From Proteles cristata cristata (taxonomy: Eukaryota > Chordata > Mammalia > Carnivora > Hyaenidae): a stretch of DNA of 64,000 bases. Positions 54,761-64,000 of this stretch are shown here, piece by piece. Under the pieces are notes generated by a model, which saw only the letters and a program-made list of their open reading frames with translations, did no database searches and had not been told where the DNA came from. Location of the stretch: positions 372,001-436,000 of the forward strand of contig JAESUZ010003109.1 in assembly GCA_017311185.1 (NCBI GenBank), read 5' to 3'. The stretch's first letter is position 1; every line of letters begins with the position of its first letter. Both the position numbers and the translations under genes were made by a program.

Positions 54761-55984
54761 TAGTTCATTACTCGGAAAAGAAAAGCCATCCTTTGTTTTG
54801 TGGTCTGGGGATGGGGCTCACGACTATGGGGGAAAGAATAGTCAGCTCACTTGGAGAATTTTCTGGCAGGCAAGCAGTAGAGAGGAAGGCTGGTCTCCCA
54901 GCCTGGGTGATGGGGTGGGCAGTGGACGGAAGGGGCACCATGCGCAGCTGCTCAGAATTTTGCTTGTGTGGCATTGGTTTAGGGCCAACCTATAGGACTT
55001 TTTTGTTTTGCAGACTTCGGCTTTCTGGGCCAGAGCTCTCTGCTCAGATCATTCCCGCCACTCTGACTACATTTGTCCTGATCACGTCACTCTGTGGGTT
55101 GGAGAAATCCAAGCCCTTGGGGATGATGAAAGGACATCTTTAGGCAAGATGGCTTACATGTCAGCCTCGCCAGCTGCCCTGAGTAGCACGTGAAGATGGT
55201 TTTCAGTGCCTCTTAGACTCTTCCTTTCCTGCTGGGAGTACCAAAACTCACATCACATTATGTTGGTGTGCTGGCGGTGGTCTTGAAAGAAAATTTCGTT
55301 TTCAAACGAACATGTGGGAGAGAACATTCTTTTCCTTTTGAGCCCCTTTTCCCCAGTGCAGTGGCAGCATGACTGAGCCACACTCATTCCCATCTGTTCT
55401 GCAGCTGCTCAGAGATGGGGACTGGGATACTTGTGAGCCCTGGGGCTGCCCCAGGCCGGAGTTGCTTAAACATTGCTTTGCTTTCGCCACTCATTTCTGT
55501 AAGCACTCGGCCTATTTTCAAGTAAGCCCCTGGGATTCTTCCCAACCCCCCCCACAGAAAAACATTCTCTACATTCCCATCTTCATTTGGGCACAAAGAT
55601 GGGAGTGTCCCCTTTGTATGTAGCCTGATGTCCTCATTCACTTTAACAGAAGTCTTTGGAGCATCTACCGCATGGCCAGACTCTGCCCTCTGTGTTACAG
55701 GAAGTCTGAGGCTGTATCTAATTTAACCTTGGCCTTCCTGGACCTTGTGACCTATCAAAGTGGACACCAGTGAATAATTTGTTATAATACCACATAATAA
55801 GTACCCATAATATATAAGTACTCATGTGCTGTAGAAGATAGAATAATTAGTTCTACTTGGGGAACAGAGACAACTGAACTCAAGTTGATGTTTTAGGGGA
55901 TAAGTAGAAGTTTCCCAAAGACAATAATCATATAAAATAGTCAGTATTTATATCTTTTATTATGTTATTTATAATTCTATCTCT
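54761..55984. other. Unassigned non-coding stretch
   Basis: No recognised repeat. Overlapping open frames (up to 130 codons, plus, 54751-55143) on both strands have no recognisable domain; the G/C-richer text lowers stop frequency. Confidence 0.5.
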
Positions 55985-56110
55985 AGCCAATACCATTTAT
56001 TGAGCATATATTATGTGGCAGGCATTCTGCTAAAGGATTTATATACCTTATCTCATTTACTCTCACAGTAATCCTTATAACAATAGCAAACATATTTTTA
56101 ATACTTGCTT
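55985..56110 (-). mobile_element. MIR 3' half, antisense
   Basis: ACCATTTATTGAGCATATAT, GTGGCAGGCATTCTGCTAAA and CCTTATCTCATTTACTCTCA match the reverse complement of the MIR 3' half. A related short piece follows to about 56130. Confidence 0.7.
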
Positions 56111-56203
56111 TGTGACAGATACTTTATATATAGTCATAAAAGAAATGCAATGGCATCTTTGGACTTTTTTTCATAACTCTGTGAATTACTACTCAGAATC
56201 ATC

Positions 56204-56437
56204 AAGAGGAAAATACTGTTTCAATTTTTTTTAAATGTTTTTATTTATTTTTGAGACAGAGCATGAGCATGGAGAGGGGCAGAGAGACAGGGAGACAGAT
56301 TCTGAAGCAGGCTCCAGGCTCTCATCAGCACAGAGGCTGATGTGGGGCTTGAACTCATCAACTGTGAGATCATGACCTAAACTGAAGTCAGACGTTCAAC
56401 TGACTGAGTCACCCAGGTGCCCCAAGAGGAAAATATT
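56204..56437 (-). mobile_element. CAN-SINE, antisense, with target duplication
   Basis: Body 56218-56423, minus-strand head GGGGCACCTGGGTGACTCAG. Flanks AAGAGGAAAATACT (56204-56217) and AAGAGGAAAATATT (56424-56437) match at 13 of 14. Only minus-strand cat-type SINE in the last 20 kb. Confidence 0.95.
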
Positions 56438-57280
56438 AAACATTTTTTCAATGCTTAACCTTTTTGTTACATCAAAACCATGCTAAATCTATGCAAAAGG
56501 AAAAAGAAAAGAAGGATGGGAAGAAGGAGGAAAAAGAGAAAAAGAAAAATGATGGGATGTTCTCCTCCCTGTCATTGGTAGAGATCTATCGTGAACCTTC
56601 TCATGATGTGTATCCACACTACGTAGAATCCTGCTGGCAAGCATGCCATATCACTGCTTGGCTAAAGCCAGCCCCCCTTGGATTCCACCTGGGTTGGAGC
56701 TCTGGAGCCAGCATTGTTCCACAGCTGACATCAAAGATAGTCTGTAACTTGACTTTGGACTTAGTTGTCCTTGGTATATTGGTAACTTTCACCATTAAAT
56801 CTAAAAGTCTGTGTTTGTATTTGTATTGACACACATTGGGCGAATTCCTAATGGCTCAGTTAGGAACATTTTTCACATGGTTGCAGTTACTTATTTTCCA
56901 TACAAAGACTCTTCTTTCTAGTTTTCTGTCTTCACCCAAATGTGGAGTATAAAATGAAGTACAATAAGACTGCCTGCATGGTATGGAAGCATGACAATTT
57001 CATGGGAAACAACAGCCGTTCCACTGACAGTTTGATGACATGTCTGTCATTTGATTTGTCCTAGTTTGGGAACCACCAAATTAAAATACACCAATGTCTA
57101 GTGACCCACCCAAGATGAAATCTTGCCAACAGACCACCATTCAGAGAAACCCTTCATGGCACCTTCAGAAAAGATCTTCAGAATTCAGTAAGCTCTTCTG
57201 ATCACATGTGGCCCATGGGACAAACTCTTCTTCGAACCCAGGAAGGATGCTTTGGTTCTAGAGCTCACCACCCAGTCTCT
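56438..57280. other. Unassigned non-coding stretch
   Basis: A lysine/glutamate-rich frame begins at 56464 (121 codons) because of a purine-rich A/G run at 56490-56550; no domain recognised and not supported as a gene. Confidence 0.5.
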
Positions 57281-57335
57281 GGGAAGGGAAGGGGAGGGGA
57301 GGGGATGGGAGGGGAGCGGAGGGGAGGGGGAAGGG
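57281..57335 (+). repeat. (GGGGA)n G-rich tract, G-quadruplex candidate
   Basis: At least nine runs of three or more G spaced by single A or short AT/AGC interruptions. This exceeds the usual four-run requirement for an intramolecular G-quadruplex. It lies about 25 bases before a SINE head. Confidence 0.95.
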
Positions 57336-57358
57336 AAGAAAGGAAAAAGCCTCGCACA

Positions 57359-57551
57359 GTGACATCTGGGTGGCTCAGAGAGTTAAGTGTCCAACTCTTG
57401 ATTTTGGCTCATGTCATATTCTAATGGTTTGTGAGATTGAGCCCCACATTGGGCTCTGTGCTGACAGTGAGCAGCCTGCTTGGGATTCTCTCTCTCCCTC
57501 TCTGCCCTTTCCCCACTCTCGCTCTCTCTCAAAATAAATAAAGTTTAAAAT
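57359..57551 (+). mobile_element. CAN-SINE
   Basis: Head AGTGACATCTGGGTGGCTCA, GTGAGATTGAGCCCCACATT B-box region, CTGACAGTGAGCAGCCTGCT body and AAATAAATAAAG tail. No clean target duplication. Confidence 0.93.
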
Positions 57552-59404
57552 ATTGTAAAAGCTAACAATAAAAAAAAAATAGGCTTTGCACGGAGAGTCC
57601 TGGGTCTATATAACCTAAACACAGACCAACTTAGTCTCAGAATAAATCCAAATATTTTGCTGCATTGGTTGAGTAAGAACTATCAACACGCAGACATGTC
57701 CCTCTTCTCTTTTTGTGAAAGAATCTTCCCATGTCTCTACATAGGAAGGAGGCAGGGAGGATAGAGATTTCAAAAGGCAGAGCAAACACTATTTTTCAAA
57801 CTCATTTTATTTGCTTATGATCATCTTCTATGCAGTAACACTGTTTCTTGGCTTTGGTTTCTCTCTCCACTTTGGTTTACAATATTACCCTTTATTTGTT
57901 ATCATTCCCTCTCTATTTTATGGGGTTAGTATGTACATCATTTTAAATCCCAGATTAATTTAGCAAAGTCAAGAATTTTGAGGATGCTTGGGTGCCCACA
58001 AAGCACAGCTTTGGTGCATCTGTGGCTTCATCATGACACAGACAGTCCTGAATCACTGGGAACTGAAGAGCCTCGTAGAGAGAGAAGGGAAGTATCACTG
58101 GGAGCTCATCTAAGTATTAATTGAGGTTCTTAAATGTGAGCTCTCATTGCAGGCTCCAGACTCGCCCCAGAATGAAATTACATTGAACATTAAACATTTT
58201 TCAGAGTTCACCTTCCACTTTAAAGAAGAGGAAAAAAATTGTTTTGGCAATGCAGATGCCTGTTAATATTCACATCAAGACCAATAGAAGCACATCTTTA
58301 AAAAAAGAGAGAACTTAAAAAAGAGAGAGAGAGTACATCGAAAACAGCTCCCAGAGAAGTAATTTTTCAATTTCCTTGATTTGTTTAGTGGGAAATTGGT
58401 TTCCAATTTATTATAATTTGAAAAGACAATGAATTCTTCATTTGGAATTAATATAACAATGACTGAAAGGCATCTTGCTTGTCTCACAACTTACAACCTG
58501 TTTGGGTAAAGCATTTTGAGTCATGGATCACTGTTAAACCCCAAGGCTGGTAATGCTTTCCATATGGTTTTCCCTAAATGATAATTATAGCTCATTCCCA
58601 ACTACAAATTATATGCACTAAAAATGCTAATTTAATTTAGGGTTACTGACTAGATTTTTTTTCTAAAAGCAGGTGTAATAGGAATTACATTGTCTGAATA
58701 TTGTCAGCAGTGCTAGACATGATGAATTGGTATAACCATATTATTCCTGAATTTGACTTGATTTTGCGGAATCTGCTCGCAAATGTCCAGCCTGGTGTGC
58801 ATTCTCTGTGATTTATACTGAATGGGTAAAACATTAATGAAGAAAATCAAAACAAATGCTTCTCCTGGGCTCTCCGGTAAGGCTGTTTGAAACACTGTAT
58901 CTAAGAAAGAGGATGAGAGGCTGGAACTGAAAATCCATCTCCATGTGACTTCTTGGAATTTCATCGTCAATCAGCATGAAATCAGAAACATCACTAAGTA
59001 TTCAGGTTGAAATTAACTGCAACCTCTGATGGAAAAGTACTTCCTTAAGAACCTTTCAGTTAGTTTCTGTAATGAAATATGGCAATGAATTAGTCCTGAT
59101 GGTCTGGAGAAAGGTGCTTAAATATGAAAAATGACTTGTTTAGAAGCCAAGTTCTTCTCGTGTTTATTTTAGTGACTCCTCCTCTCCCTTCTCCCTGTCC
59201 CCACTAAAGCCGTCTTTTCAGGAAGCCATCACTGCTGACAACAGAGGCATATAGTTTGGAAGAACTTTAATTAGACTTAAAATTTGCAAGGTACCAGGAG
59301 CCTGTGAAATTTTTATAGTTCAGAGACTCTCAAAAATGAGTATTCAGAAGAGAGCCAGAGTAGAGTCATATAAGGGTTAGGGATTGAGTGTACAAGGGTT
59401 AGGG
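57552..59404. other. Longest repeat-poor stretch
   Basis: About 1.85 kb, moderately AT-rich, with no recognised transposon apart from a short GA run near 58320. No exon with recognisable product; frames of 70-85 codons on the minus strand are unremarkable. Absence of repeats is the only visible sign that it might be constrained. Confidence 0.5.
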
Positions 59405-59565
59405 GTTCTGCAGCCACACTCCTTTGGGTTGGAACCTGGCTCCCCAGACTCATTACTCCTGAGACCTAGAGGAAGTCACTTAGTGTAAGCCTCAGTTTCT
59501 TCGTCTGTCTACTGGGTATGATAATAATAAAACTTATGTTCTAGGTAGGTATTATGACATCAAAA
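59405..59565 (+). mobile_element. MIR fragment
   Basis: GGTTGGAACCTGGCTCCCCA, AGGAAGTCACTTAGTGTAAG, CCTCAGTTTCTTCGTCTGTC and ATGATAATAATAAAAC match MIR from the tRNA-like head through the core. Confidence 0.8.
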
Positions 59566-59659
59566 AAAAGCTAGAATAGAATAGAATCTGATACCTGGAA
59601 ATTATCTTTAAATGTTCACTGCCTTTGTGTAGGAAAACATTTAGGGTATATTTTTTAAA

Positions 59660-59772
59660 TGCAGGTCTCTGGGTTCCCATCTTGAGAGATTCCAATCCAT
59701 TAAATGTTAATCAGAGTCCAGATATTTTGATGAACATCCCAGGTGGTCCTGAACCACACACACTTCAAGAGG
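59660..59772 (+). mobile_element. MER5-type hAT fragment
   Basis: GTCCAGATATTTTGATGAAC, ATCCCAGGTGGTCCTGAACC and ACACACTTCAAGAGG follow the distal half of MER5-type elements. Diverged. Confidence 0.5.
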
Positions 59773-59789
59773 CACTGATTAACCCCAAC

Positions 59790-59905
59790 CCCTTTATTTG
59801 GAAGACAGGAATGAGTTCGGAAGGTGAAATGCTGGTGTCAAGGTCACACAGGTAGAAAGGGATCCACCTGATAGAGATCTCAAGCCTCTCATCTGTCATC
59901 CTAAC
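59790..59905 (-). mobile_element. MIR fragment, antisense
   Basis: TTATTTGGAAGACAGGAATG, then GTCAAGGTCACACAGGTAGA resembles the reverse complement of the MIR core. Weakly preserved. Confidence 0.55.
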
Positions 59906-59998
59906 ACACTTTCCATCATAGGCCCCTCTGTGTGTTGAGCCTTTAGTATGAAATTCTTAACCAGAAGGGCACATTGGAAGTACCTAAAGAGTTTTTCC

Positions 59999-60222
59999 AG
60001 GGGCACCTAGGCAGCTCAGCTGGTTAAGCATCAGACTCTTGATTTTCAGCTGAAGTCATGATCTCATAGTTTGTGCGATCAAGCCCCATATTCACTCTGT
60101 GCTGACAGTGTGGCTTGCTTAGGATTTCTCTCTCCTTCTCTCTCCCTCTCCCTCTGCTGCTCCCCCAAGTGTGCACATGCTCTCTCTCTCTCAAAATAAA
60201 TAAATAAACACTTTATAAAATG
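59999..60222 (+). mobile_element. CAN-SINE
   Basis: Head AGGGGCACCTAGGCAGCTCA, motif GAAGTCATGATCTCATAG, B-box GCGATCAAGCCCC, extended CT-rich body and (AAAT)n tail. No certain target duplication. Confidence 0.94.
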
Positions 60223-60596
60223 CCTTTCCAAATACTCAAACCCAGGGCCCAGCCCAGATCTGCTGAATTTGATGACAAGTGGCAGATCTCAGACCTGAAT
60301 CCAATGATCCCTGGTTGTTTCATGGTAGTAGGTGGTAACCTTGTGTTAGCTTCTCATACTCATCTTAGGCTAGAGCCCAGGGCACACAGTTTAACTCATA
60401 TTTAAGTCATTTTTGTTTACTAACCACACTGCTGGATCATGGAACTATAATAGACACAAATTATTAACTGTAAATATATTTTAAATTTCTCTTCCCTTCA
60501 CACTGTGGAAAAGGAACATTGGCCACTGCCCCGGAAAAGCATCTTTTGCTTCTCCCCCTCAATCTCCTGGGGCCTTTAATAGACAGATTAGGATAA
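60223..60596. other. Unassigned spacer
   Basis: No recognised repeat or exon. Confidence 0.5.
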
Positions 60597-60775
60597 TCCA
60601 GGGTTATTTTGCCACCCAGGGTACATTTGGCAATGTCTGAAGACTTTTTTGGCTATCACACTTGGGAAATGCTACTGGCCTCAAATAGGTGGAGGCCCAC
60701 TAAATATCCTGTAATATACAGGACAACCCCACAACAAAAAATTATACAGACTCAAATGTCATTGGTAACATAAGC
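60597..60775 (-). mobile_element. MER20-type hAT element, opposite orientation, 3' end worn
   Basis: GGGTTATTTTGCCACCCAGG, ACATTTGGCAATGTCTGAAG, TTGGCTATCACACTTGGGAA and TAAATATCCTGTAATATACA follow the same order as 50147-50374. Last part weak. Confidence 0.75.
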
Positions 60776-61154
60776 TTGTCAGAGGAAGGACTCAGAGAAG
60801 AGATTTGTTTCAGAAAGCCTCAAGAGCCACTTCTAGAGGGGAAAAATTCATGTGGAAAAGGAAAGAATGTATGAGAGAAGAGTGGGGTCTACCATTTGGG
60901 AATATCAAAGACTGTCTGAAGAGAAAATGGAGCAGGAGAGAAAGAGACTGTGGGTGTGAGAGATTTAGCAGCTGAAAGGAAGTGGTGCTTTGGATTAGGA
61001 ATAGAATCTTTTCTAATATCCCTCAGGAAATGCAAGTTTAGAATGCCTTACGTGTTTAGGGTCTTTAAATTTGATGCTTCTTCTAACCTGCACCCATGAA
61101 TTGCTGCCTTATAGTAGGATTACAGAACAGTCCTTAGAGTTAGAACCCTTCCCA
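60776..61154. other. Unassigned spacer
   Basis: Purine-rich in part (60840-60960). No repeat or exon recognised. Confidence 0.5.
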
Positions 61155-61363
61155 GGAGCACCTGGATGGCTCAGTTGGTTAAGCATCCGACTTAGGCTCA
61201 GGTCATGATCTTACAGTTTGTGGGTTTGAGCCCCATGTCGGGTTCTGTGTGGACAGCTCAGAGCCTGGAGCCTGCTTCAGATTTGGAGTCTCCCTCTCTC
61301 TTTCTCGGCCACTCCCTCGCTTGTGCTCTGTTTCTCTCTCTCTTGAAAATAAACATTAAAAGA
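61155..61363 (+). mobile_element. CAN-SINE (cat type)
   Basis: Head AGGAGCACCTGGATGGCTCA, GTGGGTTTGAGCCCCATGTC B-box segment, GGACAGCTCAGAGCCTGGAG body, AAATAAACATT tail. Well preserved; no certain target duplication. Confidence 0.95.
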
Positions 61364-61734
61364 ATTTTAGAATTACAGCTCCTTCCTAAAGGTGGTAAAT
61401 TTTAAGATATCAAAATAATTTTGCTTTTTCCTTATTGAAGCCTTAGGTCATTATTCTATACATATACCATCTACAGCCCATATGCTTTTCAGGAGGAAGA
61501 AGAGCAAGAAGGTGACAGAAGTCAATCCAAAGACCCAGAAAGCTCTAGTAGAAAGTTTATGCTTTGGCTTTGTCCCTTGTTTGGTCAGTAACCAGTCACA
61601 CTGACTAAAGACCATTAATTACCTTGTTGACTCCAGAAAACCAAATAGCCATATAATTTGTAGGTAAAACCCTAGGCTGATGGCAACAGAACTTTCTGGA
61701 AATAGTGACTGTGGGAAAGAATATCCCCTGTCAT

Positions 61735-62215
61735 TGATGGTTACAGTACTGGCCCCAAGTGAATCATGCCTCCCTGCCCATGCATCTCTGCAATAGGGTA
61801 TCTCCATTCCTCTCCCTACCCTCTGTGATCTGTGCTAGGCTAGTGATTTCTTTTGACCCATCAAATGTGGCAGAAGTGATGTACAGGCTCTGAGCCTGGG
61901 CCTTAAGAGGCTCTGTGGCTTCAGCTCCCACCGTGTTCGAACGCTGAAACCTCCATGGTGTGGAGAAGCCCCATCTAGCGTGTTGGAGCATGGGAGGGCA
62001 TGTAATGGAGAGTTGACACACCTTGCCTATCAACAGCTGGCACCAGCCACATGTAAATGAATTTTCTGGACCTTTCAGATCCAGTAAATCTGTCCCATAA
62101 CTGCATGAGCAACTCCAGGCAAGATCAGCAAAAGAACTCCGTAGGTTGCCAACCCACCAAATTGGGAGAAATAAATCATTGCTGTTTGGGGATGATTTGT
62201 TTCTCAGAAATAAGT
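61735..62215 (+). mobile_element. MLT1-type (ERVL-MaLR) LTR
   Basis: GGCCCCAAGTGAATCATGCC, ATGTGGCAGAAGTGATGTAC, CAACAGCTGGCACCAGCCAC and GGGAGAAATAAATCATTGCT follow MaLR LTR order. The 190-codon minus-strand frame at 61764-62336 lies mostly across this LTR in antisense and is therefore not a credible gene. Ends approximate. Confidence 0.72.
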
Positions 62216-63294
62216 ACCTGAAAATTGTCCCCAAGTCCCCAGGATTGAATTGCTTTAGGCAAAAGTGACTTGCAACAGATGCCAAAGTAGTTGTATCCCC
62301 AACCCCACTGTGTTTCTGCTTCTCCTGGGCCCACAACAGCTCAGTGCAGATCCCAGGCTCACCCTAAGCAAAATGGTAATGTCCATAAAGTAGGTCTATG
62401 GCCTTTTCCCCTTTCTTATTTTGTGTTCTTTCCTCTTGTTGGCGTTTCTCTCCTCCCCCAGACACCTCCAAGATGTCAGGGCACCCACAGGGGCAACCTG
62501 TCACCAGGGAGGGCTCCATATTTGTCCTTTGTCCTGCCCACATAAACTTATCTTCCCTAAATACCCTACTCCTACCTCACTGTCACAGGGAAAATCATCC
62601 AGATCTATCAAGTTCCTAAAGTGTGAATGACTGATGGTATGTTCTGACCATGTTTGTTAATATTAGAATGCTATATACCTCAGCCATACACCATCTCTAG
62701 CTTCACGCTGACCAGATAAGGGGGACACAAGAAGAAAAAGAATGACTTTCCTAAGGAAAAAGTGACGTTCCCAAGGTCATGGAGCTAATAAAGATAGAGC
62801 TTAAACCTCTAAGACCCTAAAGATGGAATTTTTCTAGTATTTAGTTAACATTGCTGGATCTATACCTGTGACCTTGGGTACTTAATTTTATAAACTGTGT
62901 CAGGAAAAGGAAGGGGTTAGTCTAGGAAATGTTTCTCCATTCACTTGGTATCCACTGGGTGCTCACTGTCCATAAAGCACTTTCCACACCATTTTAGGAG
63001 CTACATAAAAGAAACACTGAAGATTTGTGAGCATGTGGTATACGATACTTGTTTTCTCCTGAAAGGTGCCTCTTCTAGTAGCCTTGGAGAATAAATTAGT
63101 ATATAGAGTGAACAGCTAGAAGGCAATGTTAGTGTACCTGGTAAGAATAGGAAGAGCTGAGTGACGTCAGGTCAGAAAGTTTAGAAGTTACATAGAGGTA
63201 AAATTCACATGAGTTGTAGTTACATTTTGAGGCATGAGATTTACAGCCTCCCCTCTCTGGTGACATATACTAATAAGAATTTGTTATGTATTAG
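62216..63294. other. Unassigned stretch
   Basis: A weak antisense MIR-like core appears at about 62740-62815 (GTTCCCAAGGTCATGGAGCT). No other element or exon recognised. Confidence 0.45.
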
Positions 63295-63548
63295 CAAAAT
63301 GGGGCCAGACTCTAGAATCAGACAGAAGTAGATTTGGACCTTAGTTCTATCCTTTAAGAGCTGTATGGATTTGGGCAAAGTACTTTACCTTATAAATCTC
63401 AGTTTCCTCATATGTAAAATGGAGGCATGATAACAATATCAGCTTCAGGGAGTATTGAATATGAATATGAGTAGGCAGAATATGAAGCATTGTGCCTTAA
63501 GTATTACAAACACCAAGTAAGTGGTAGTTATTTTATTACTATTATTAC
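63295..63548 (+). mobile_element. MIR element, nearly full length
   Basis: GGCCAGACTCTAGAATCAGA, GGATTTGGGCAAAGTACTTT, CTCAGTTTCCTCATATGTAA, AATGGAGGCATGATAACAAT and AAGTGGTAGTTATTTTATT cover MIR from head to 3' end. Confidence 0.85.
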
Positions 63549-63592
63549 TGGTCTGCTTGTATTTGAATGTTTTCCCCACCTGCAAGCTTTTT

Positions 63593-63691
63593 GTTTCTTA
63601 AGTAAGCTCTACCCTCTGAAAGTGGGGCTTGAACTCATGACCCCAAGAACAAGAGTCATATGCTTTACCTACTGAGCCAGCCAAATATCCT
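63593..63691 (-). mobile_element. Older CAN-SINE tRNA-Lys half, antisense
   Basis: GGGGCTTGAACTCATGACCC, CAAGAACAAGAGTCATATGC and TTACCTACTGAGCCAGCCAA closely follow an inverted tRNA-Lys-like head: on the minus strand an A box (TGGCTCAGTAGGT) and B box (GAGTTCAAGCCCC). It lacks the CT-run and represents an older carnivore SINE type, not a functional tRNA gene. Confidence 0.8.
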
Positions 63692-64000
63692 CTACTTTCA
63701 AGCTTTCGCTTTGTGATGGTCCTCTTTGCTTTGCTTCCCTTTGTGTGGTGACATTGAGGTATGTTAAATGATTGTTCAAGCATTGTATGGTCATTGGGAA
63801 AACTGTATAAATTTCATCTTAGATATTCCCAGCGTGTACCCATTTTGTGTATTAGTTTGACTGTTTTAAGATATCTCCTTGAGTATCCAGCATTACCCTT
63901 GGGTCTGTACCACACATACTGTGATTTAAGGAACTCAGTTATCTGAGAAACTTGGAACATCTCAGCCCCAGATTTCATTCCAGAAATTTGCCTCAAGGAA

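Noticed and set aside
54751..55143. 130-codon plus-strand frame
   Set aside because: Overlaps long frames on both strands with no recognisable domain; consistent with chance.
55340..55385. CAGTGCAGTGGCAGCATGAC as a possible snRNA pseudogene
   Set aside because: The similarity to a U4 start is limited to a few bases and does not continue.
56464..56829. Lysine/glutamate-rich 121-codon frame
   Set aside because: The charged stretch is produced by an A/G-rich run; the rest has no recognisable domain.
61764..62336. 190-codon minus-strand open frame
   Set aside because: Most of it is antisense to a MaLR-type LTR (61735-62215), with no recognisable domain; a chance frame across repeat DNA.
1..64000. 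tRNA genes suggested by A- and B-box motifs in many places
   Set aside because: All belong to CAN-SINE heads, which descend from tRNA-Lys but lack a foldable mature tRNA with intact stems.

Overview
This window looks like felid (cat-family) nuclear DNA from a gene-poor stretch, either intergenic or deep intronic. The diagnostic signal is about 33 copies of the carnivore tRNA-Lys-derived SINE (CAN-SINE). Most are the cat-type form: a head beginning near GGGGCGCCTGGGTGGCTCAG, a GTTCGAGCCCC B box, a CT-rich body and an AAATAAATAAAC-type tail. There are also 5'-truncated LINE-1 copies of carnivore type and older mammal-wide repeats (MIR, L2, MLT1 LTRs, MER5- and MER20-type hAT elements). No rRNA, functional tRNA, CRISPR, prokaryotic operon or complete protein-coding gene is visible. 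All family names come from recognising consensus-like sequence by eye; no repeat library was run.

Layout. 0-6 kb: an antisense LINE-1 end, SINEs, and an L1 apparently nested in an older L1 near 5.2-5.7 kb. 6-14 kb: mostly unassigned DNA with MIRs, a (GAAT)n tract, a double SINE insertion into one target at 10.7-11.15 kb, and a GC-richer block at 12.9-13.3 kb holding the longest open frame (288 codons, minus strand, probably not a gene). 14-24 kb: an old L1, MIRs, an internally inverted SINE at 17.1-17.3 kb, a SINE with an 18-bp target duplication at 17.75 kb, an hAT remnant and an MLT1 LTR. 24-33 kb: three plus-strand SINEs, L2, MLT1, an old LINE-1 (28.1-29.8 kb) broken by a SINE, five consecutive minus-strand SINEs, and a complete MLT1-type LTR at 31.6-32.0 kb. 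33-43 kb: three carnivore-type LINE-1 3' ends (one minus, two plus) and L2 remnants; no SINE was recognised between 32.9 and 43.2 kb. 43-64 kb: mainly plus-strand SINEs, MER20-type and MIR remnants, GGAA and GGGGA tracts, MLT1 LTRs, and two long stretches where no repeat was recognised (51.6-53.3 and 57.6-59.4 kb).

The genes do not work together because none can be supported. The LINE-1 pieces are the only former coding DNA: fragments of the end of ORF2 and the 3' UTR. They belong to the machinery family thought to mobilise SINEs, and many SINEs here show its hallmarks (A-rich tails, 9-18 bp target-site duplications). The most useful observations are the insertion histories, the strand clustering of SINEs, the microsatellite at one site shared by several L1 copies, and the repeat-poor intervals that could hold regulatory sequence. 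I found no convincing undescribed biological system.
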